Shown here: in pieces, positions 60,059 to 64,000 of the stretch
Layout of the letters: each line of letters begins with the position of its first letter
How positions within the stretch are numbered: position 1 is the stretch's first letter
Assembly: GCA_001799615.1 (NCBI GenBank)
Contig: MGTU01000029.1
Coordinates: 1-64,000, forward strand
Source: Elusimicrobia bacterium GWA2_61_42
GTDB taxonomy: Bacteria; Elusimicrobiota; Elusimicrobia; Elusimicrobiales; UBA9959
DNA length: 64,000 nucleotides
Direction of reading: 5' to 3'
Program-made: the position numbers and the translations under genes
The notes under the pieces: generated by a model
Told to the model about the DNA's origin: nothing
The model's database searches: none
What the model saw: only the letters and a program-made list of their open reading frames with translations

Positions 60059-60706
60059 ATGGCCAAATTGGAGAACCAGGCGCGGCTGGTAAACGCGCTG
60101 CGGGCGTTCACCGGCAAGATGCCGGCGTGCTACGCCAGCGAAAAAGAATTCTTCCTGGTTTCCCTCCAGGACCTGGCCGAGTACCTCGGGGAGCTGCAGC
60201 AGGAGACGCTGAAGGAAACCTGCGACAGCTTCGCCCGCAAGCTCGACGCCGGCAAGGTCACGCCGTACGTCATCGACGATTTTAAGGCCGCGCTGGACCG
60301 GCTTATTTCCAACGCCGATTTTAAGGCGGTCTGCGCCGGCATGGCCGGCAGCGGTGAGTTCCTGAAGCAGCGGCTGGCGGGGCTTAAGCCCGTTTCCCTG
60401 CTGGGTGAGGCCAAAAAAAATACTGGCAGGGACCAGGAGGCGGAGCGGCTTATAAACAGCGCTTACTCCCGGCTTAACTTTCCGGAGCTGGTCAAACAGG
60501 TGGAGGTTGTTCCCAACGATTATGCCGCCAACCTGGCGCTGACCAAGGCGCGGGCAGAGGTCGCTGACTATTGCGGCATGTACCGCGTGCAGCTGAGGGA
60601 GGCCGACACCCTTACCCCGTTCTCCATGTCCTGTGTGGACGCGGCCCTGGCCGCCAGCTACAGGCTGTTCAAGAATATAAGCCGCGCCAGCGGCCGCGAG
60701 ATGTAG
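60059..60706 (+). CDS. Cytoplasmic helical protein, unknown
   Basis: A 215-residue, mostly helical protein without signal peptide. Recognisable segments are F-L-V-S-L-Q-D-L-A-E-Y-L-G-E-L and V-T-P-Y-V-I-D-D-F-K-A-A-L-D-R-L; neither points to a known domain. It begins four bases after the GDSL gene and may be cotranscribed or use its own -10 box. Terminator follows at 60741. Confidence 0.65.
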   Translation: MAKLENQARLVNALRAFTGKMPACYASEKEFFLVSLQDLAEYLGELQQETLKETCDSFARKLDAGKVTPYVIDDFKAALDRLISNADFKAVCAGMAGSGEFLKQRLAGLKPVSLLGEAKKNTGRDQEAERLINSAYSRLNFPELVKQVEVVPNDYAANLALTKARAEVADYCGMYRVQLREADTLTPFSMSCVDAALAASYRLFKNISRASGREM

Positions 60707-60740
60707 CGAAAGCGTTAAGGGTAATTTGAGCTGTCGGGGC

Positions 60741-60770
60741 AACCGCCGGGAGTAATTCCGGCGGTTTTTT
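60741..60770 (+). terminator. Intrinsic terminator
   Basis: AACCGCCGG / CCGGCGGTT stem, 8-base loop, then T5. It lies between converging genes. Confidence 0.88.
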
Positions 60771-60796
60771 TATGCGGCAGGGGAGGCGGCCTGAGC

Positions 60797-62791
60797 TTAT
60801 TTAGCGGCGGGGGGGACGGCGGCGGCTTCTTCCGGCCTCTTGAACGGGATGTGGAAGAAGAAGCGCGAGCCGACGCCGAGCTCCGACTCGATGCCCATCT
60901 CGCCGCCGTGGCGCTGCACGATCTCGCGGGCGATCTTGAGGCCCAGGCCGAAGCCGGCCTTGCGCATGCCCATGGCTTCCTTGGTCTGGAAGAACCGCTC
61001 CCACACGCGGGGCAGGTCCTCTTTTGAAATACCGATACCGGTGTCGATGACGCTGACCTCCACCCGGTCGGGCTTGAGTTCCGCCTTGATGGTGATCTTG
61101 CCGCCTTCCTTGGTGTACTGGATGGCGTTGGTGCAGAGGTTCTGCACCACCTGGCCCACGCGGGCGTCGTCGCCTGCCAGCGGGGGCAGCACGGGCGGCA
61201 CTTCCAGGTTCATGTTGAGCTTGCGGTTCGTCGCGGCTATTTTGACGCGCTCGTAGACGTCGTTAATGACGGCCAGCAGGTTGAGGTTGGTTATCTCCAC
61301 GCGCAGCTTGCCCGACTCCATGGCGGCCAAGTCCACCAGGTCCGAGATGAGGACGTTCAGGGTCTTGGCCGAGGTCTGGATGTTGGAGGCGTAGCGCTGC
61401 TCACTGGGCATCGCCTTGAGTTTGGTGGTCAGCACCTCGGAGTAGCCGAGGATGGCGGTCAGCGGGCTCTTCACGTCATGCGCCACCGTGGCGAAAAATT
61501 TCTTCTGGAAGCCGTTCACCAGTTCCAGCTGGTTCTTCTGCTCCTGGGTCTCCTTAAGCAGGCGCGCGTTCTCCAGCATCAGGAAGCGCCGCTCCAGGGC
61601 CTTCGCCACCGAGAAGAGCAGGCGCGAGGCCTCTACGGGCTTCAGGATGGCGTCGTCGAGGCCCAGCTCCACCACCTGGCTGACGCCTTTCAGCGCGGCC
61701 TGCAGGGGATACTGGTCCACCATGAAGATGATGCGCAGGTTGGGGTCGTTCTCGCGCATCTTCTGGGCGAGCTCGGCGCCGGAATACTGCGCGGAAGTGG
61801 TGGAGGTGCCGATGACCAGCAGGTGGAAGGCCCCGTTCCTGCAGCGCGCCAGGGCTTCTTCGCCGTCCATGGTGGAGGTTACTTCGTAGCCGGCGCCCTG
61901 CAGGGCCTGGCCCAGGGAAGTCAGGGCGGGTTTAAAATTGTCCAGCAGCAGCACGCGCTCCGTCTCCCGCTCTTTGAGGCGGACGTCCGCGCCTTCGCTG
62001 TTCTCTATCAGGATGCCGGCTATGCGCCCGGCCTGGTCCCGCGGAATGGCCACGTGGTGCCCGTCTTTAAGCGTCTGTATGGCATAGCGCACCAGGTCCA
62101 TGCCTGAAGTGAGATAGCAGACGGCCTCCGGCGTGGCGCTCAGGATGGCGGCGTCCAGGGCGTCGGCTTCCTTCATGGATCCCGTGAACTGCGCCACCAC
62201 CACGTTGCCGGGCAGCGGCTCGGCGCGGGGCAGGTCCTCTTCCTTGGTTCCCAGCAGCGACCAGAGGTTCTTTTCTTTTTTGGGCTGGGCGGCGGCGATG
62301 CGCGCCTCATTCTGCTGGCTGACAAATTCGGGCAGACCGGTGGTGGCTTCCAGGGATACGGGCTGGATGCCGGACAGCTGCAGGGCGCTTTGCACCGCCC
62401 CGGTGCTGAACAGCACCTGGTCCGCCAGGATGACCACCGGGCGCGCTATTACCCTGACCTGGTCGGCGAACCCTATGGGCAGCGGCCAGCTCAGGCGGCG
62501 CAGCGGGGAGAGGAAAGTGGGGGAGATGCTGGCGATGGATTCCAGGGTGAAAAGGTGGACCCTGGGATATTCCTTGTGCAGGGCCAGGAAGGCTTCGCGG
62601 TCGCCCGGGGGCACGCGGTTGAAGTCCACCACCATGGCGGAGCAGTCGCCGGTGCTCAGGCGGGTGGCCGCGTATTTCAGATTGGGCACGCAGACGAGCT
62701 CGAACCCCCTGCCCGACATGGACGGCGCCATCTCGTCAAGGAGTTCCTTCCCGCTGGTGATCACCAGCACGCGGCCTTTGATTTCTGCCAT
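60797..62791 (-). CDS. Soluble histidine kinase with two receiver-like domains, one degenerate
   Basis: A 664-residue protein without membrane helices. Residues 7-115 form a receiver-like domain (V-L-V-I-T-S-G, M-V-V-D-F-N-R with Asp56). A linker with a second alpha/beta part follows. Residues 279-400 form a receiver fold (V-L-L-L-D-N-F-K-P, late I-L-K-P-V-E) whose acceptor position reads L-L-V-I-G-T-S-T, so no phospho-Asp. HisKA has T-V-A-H-D-V-K-S-P-L (His438); HATPase has N-L-C-T-N-A-I-Q-Y-T, D-T-G-I-G-I-S and G-F-G-L-G-L-K-I. The kinase should be active, with input through the pseudo-receivers. A TATAAT box lies eight bases from the ATG. Confidence 0.88.
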   Translation of the reverse strand: MAEIKGRVLVITSGKELLDEMAPSMSGRGFELVCVPNLKYAATRLSTGDCSAMVVDFNRVPPGDREAFLALHKEYPRVHLFTLESIASISPTFLSPLRRLSWPLPIGFADQVRVIARPVVILADQVLFSTGAVQSALQLSGIQPVSLEATTGLPEFVSQQNEARIAAAQPKKEKNLWSLLGTKEEDLPRAEPLPGNVVVAQFTGSMKEADALDAAILSATPEAVCYLTSGMDLVRYAIQTLKDGHHVAIPRDQAGRIAGILIENSEGADVRLKERETERVLLLDNFKPALTSLGQALQGAGYEVTSTMDGEEALARCRNGAFHLLVIGTSTTSAQYSGAELAQKMRENDPNLRIIFMVDQYPLQAALKGVSQVVELGLDDAILKPVEASRLLFSVAKALERRFLMLENARLLKETQEQKNQLELVNGFQKKFFATVAHDVKSPLTAILGYSEVLTTKLKAMPSEQRYASNIQTSAKTLNVLISDLVDLAAMESGKLRVEITNLNLLAVINDVYERVKIAATNRKLNMNLEVPPVLPPLAGDDARVGQVVQNLCTNAIQYTKEGGKITIKAELKPDRVEVSVIDTGIGISKEDLPRVWERFFQTKEAMGMRKAGFGLGLKIAREIVQRHGGEMGIESELGVGSRFFFHIPFKRPEEAAAVPPAAK

Positions 62792-62799
62792 TAATATCT

Positions 62800-62805
62800 A
62801 TTATA
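62800..62805 (-). promoter_or_regulatory. Promoter TTGCAT-18-TATAAT, leaderless start
   Basis: On the minus strand, TATAAT is eight bases from the ATG, with TTGCAT 18 bases further upstream. No ribosome-binding site fits. Confidence 0.65.
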
Positions 62806-62875
62806 GCGGTAGGCGGAGACCTCATGCAAATTTTTCAGAGGCCGGTCCGGCCGCCCCCGCGGGCGGGCGCCGAAA

Positions 62876-64000
62876 TTAATTCCTGGGTTCGTCCGAGGCC
62901 TCTATCACGGGCCTGGCCATTCCCGTCGGGGGGCCGGGCTGGTGGGGCCGGGTTTCCTCCATGTTCTTTACCAGCTGGAAGGCCAGGCGCGCCACCACGT
63001 CCGGGCGCGCTTTGGCCAGGTCCTTAGTTTCGTTGGGGTCGGAGCAAAGGTTGTAAAGCTCCCATTTGGGCTTGTAGATATAATGATGCAGTTTCCAGCA
63101 TTTGTCGCGCGCTATCCGTTCCTCTATCATCGAGTCGCCTTCCCTGTAGGGGATGCTTCTGCGGTTGCGCGCGAAGGCGTATTCCCGCCAGGGGGAGGCG
63201 GGGTCTTTGAGCAGCGGCACAAAGCTGTGCCCCTGCAGGCCGAGGCCGTATTTGCTTACCCCGGCCATGTCCAGGATGGTGGGCATCAGGTCTATGCGCT
63301 GCACCAGCTGCTTGAACCTTTTGCCGGAGGATTCGGGGATGGCGGGATTCCTGACGATGAGCGGCACGTGGGAGACCGGCTCGTACAGGCTCTGTGTATT
63401 GTTCAGCAGTCCTTTCTCGCCCAGCATTTCGCCGTGGTCGGCGGAGATGATGAGCACGGTGTTCTCTTCCAGGCCCATCTCGCGCAGTTTCTTGACGAAA
63501 TTGCCTATCAGCCTGTCCACGCCTTTGAGAGCCGCGTCGTAATGCGCGGTCATGTGTTTGAGGTGGCGCGGATCGCTCTTGAACTCTTCCACGTCCGCCC
63601 GCATGTTCTCCCGGCCCTCGAACTCGCCGTTGTGGACGCGCGCGAAGGGGACGGTGAGCACGTCGGAGCTGTGCACCACGCCTTCATAGCCGCGGTCGTA
63701 AATGTCAGGGTCGGCGGACTGGTAGGGGACGTGCAGGTTGTCTATGGTGGCGAACAGGAAAAAGGGCTGCTCCTTGTTCTTTTTCATCCAGCTCAGCGTG
63801 GCGGCCAGGTTATTTTCGAACGGGGCGGGGGTGCGGTCGGCGGTAGCGGAGGAAAAAGTGTTGTTGTACTCGTCGAAACCCCTGGTCAGCCCCCATTCGG
63901 GGATAAGGTAGACGCCGCCGCTGAACAGCGCCGTCCTGTACCCCGCGCCGCCCAGCTCCTGCGCCAGGGTGCTTTCGAAAGGGGGCAGCTTCTTGGCGGG
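62876..64000 (-). CDS. Sulfatase / alkaline-phosphatase-superfamily enzyme (partial)
   Basis: The reading frame stays open to the right edge, so at least 374 C-terminal residues are present and the true start is outside; the ATG at 63787 is internal. Seen in order: E-L-G-G-A-G-Y-R-T-A-L-F-S-G-G, R-G-F-D-E-Y-N-N, F-F-L-F-A-T-I-D-N-L-H-V-P-Y, L-I-I-S-A-D-H-G-E-M-L-G-E-K-G (metal-binding Asp/His) and V-P-L-I-V-R-N-P. This is the sulfatase arrangement. The C-x-P-S-R or equivalent modified-residue motif lies upstream, outside the window, so activity cannot be confirmed. It may hydrolyse sulfate esters or phospho-head groups. Confidence 0.85.
   Translation of the reverse strand, partial: PAKKLPPFESTLAQELGGAGYRTALFSGGVYLIPEWGLTRGFDEYNNTFSSATADRTPAPFENNLAATLSWMKKNKEQPFFLFATIDNLHVPYQSADPDIYDRGYEGVVHSSDVLTVPFARVHNGEFEGRENMRADVEEFKSDPRHLKHMTAHYDAALKGVDRLIGNFVKKLREMGLEENTVLIISADHGEMLGEKGLLNNTQSLYEPVSHVPLIVRNPAIPESSGKRFKQLVQRIDLMPTILDMAGVSKYGLGLQGHSFVPLLKDPASPWREYAFARNRRSIPYREGDSMIEERIARDKCWKLHHYIYKPKWELYNLCSDPNETKDLAKARPDVVARLAFQLVKNMEETRPHQPGPPTGMARPVIEASDEPRN

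Noticed and set aside
62876-63787. Sulfatase starting at the ATG at 63787
   Set aside because: The frame continues without a stop to the window edge and the upstream part encodes conserved sulfatase sequence (A-G-Y-R-T, R-G-F-D-E-Y), so that ATG is internal.

Overview
The window is GC-rich and gene-dense, and reads as a chromosomal segment of a Gram-negative bacterium. The mix suggests Elusimicrobiota or a neighbouring deep lineage: a FlgD-like C-terminal domain at the left edge, a PorV/UPF0164-type outer-membrane protein, several secreted clostripain-family peptidases, very many stand-alone response regulators, and genes whose -10 box sits directly on the start codon. This placement is inference; there is no rRNA or tRNA gene to anchor it.

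Layout. 0-9 kb: mostly secreted or membrane proteins (Ntn hydrolase-like, PAF-acetylhydrolase-like, papain-like), one OmpR-type regulator, and a decayed remnant of a clostripain gene. 9-22 kb: a dense signalling block on the + strand with a PAS protein, two hybrid or multi-receiver histidine kinases, a receiver-kinase, a simpler kinase, four proteins built on a single receiver domain (one with a GYF-like head and a membrane tail), and a receiver-less winged-helix protein. Many of these genes overlap by 4-8 bases. 22-30 kb: a + strand operon of a PorV-like barrel with TPRs, a histidine kinase, MotA, a natural fusion of a FliF C-terminal region with FliG, two Pro-rich coiled-coil proteins, and MotB. 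No other flagellar gene is visible. This is the most unusual content: a flagellum-derived stator and rotor pair without filament, hook or export genes, embedded in a sensory cluster. Two full copies of a winged-helix regulator family bracket the block at 9.0 and 31.2 kb, with a truncated copy inside at 17.0 kb.

30-38 kb: secreted proteins, two of them built on a four-cysteine module of fixed spacing, then three tandem clostripain-like proteases each with its own terminator. 37-45 kb (minus strand): UDP-glucuronate decarboxylase, UDP-glucose dehydrogenase, a multi-pass membrane protein, a TMTC-like membrane TPR protein, a receiver, an exported protein, a MauE/DoxX protein and a DsbA-like thiol oxidoreductase. 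45.5-48 kb: gpmI and a DUF167 gene enclosed by a nearly identical inverted repeat pair of about 170 bases, with a related third element beside it. 48-55 kb: small housekeeping and accessory genes (acetyltransferases, FGE-like, P-loop, TPR, BI-1 family, methyltransferases, Mth938-like, YvlD-like, zinc finger). 55-64 kb: a secreted DUF4932-type metalloprotease, a further secreted protein, a TPR lipoprotein, a GDSL hydrolase, a soluble kinase with a degenerate receiver, and a sulfatase running off the right edge.

How the parts may work together: the 10-30 kb block looks like one sensory-motor unit in which kinases and receivers feed a MotAB-type stator acting on an inner-membrane FliF-FliG protein, with coiled-coil proteins as possible linkers and the PorV-like protein as an outer-membrane partner. 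That functional link rests on gene order and domain content only.
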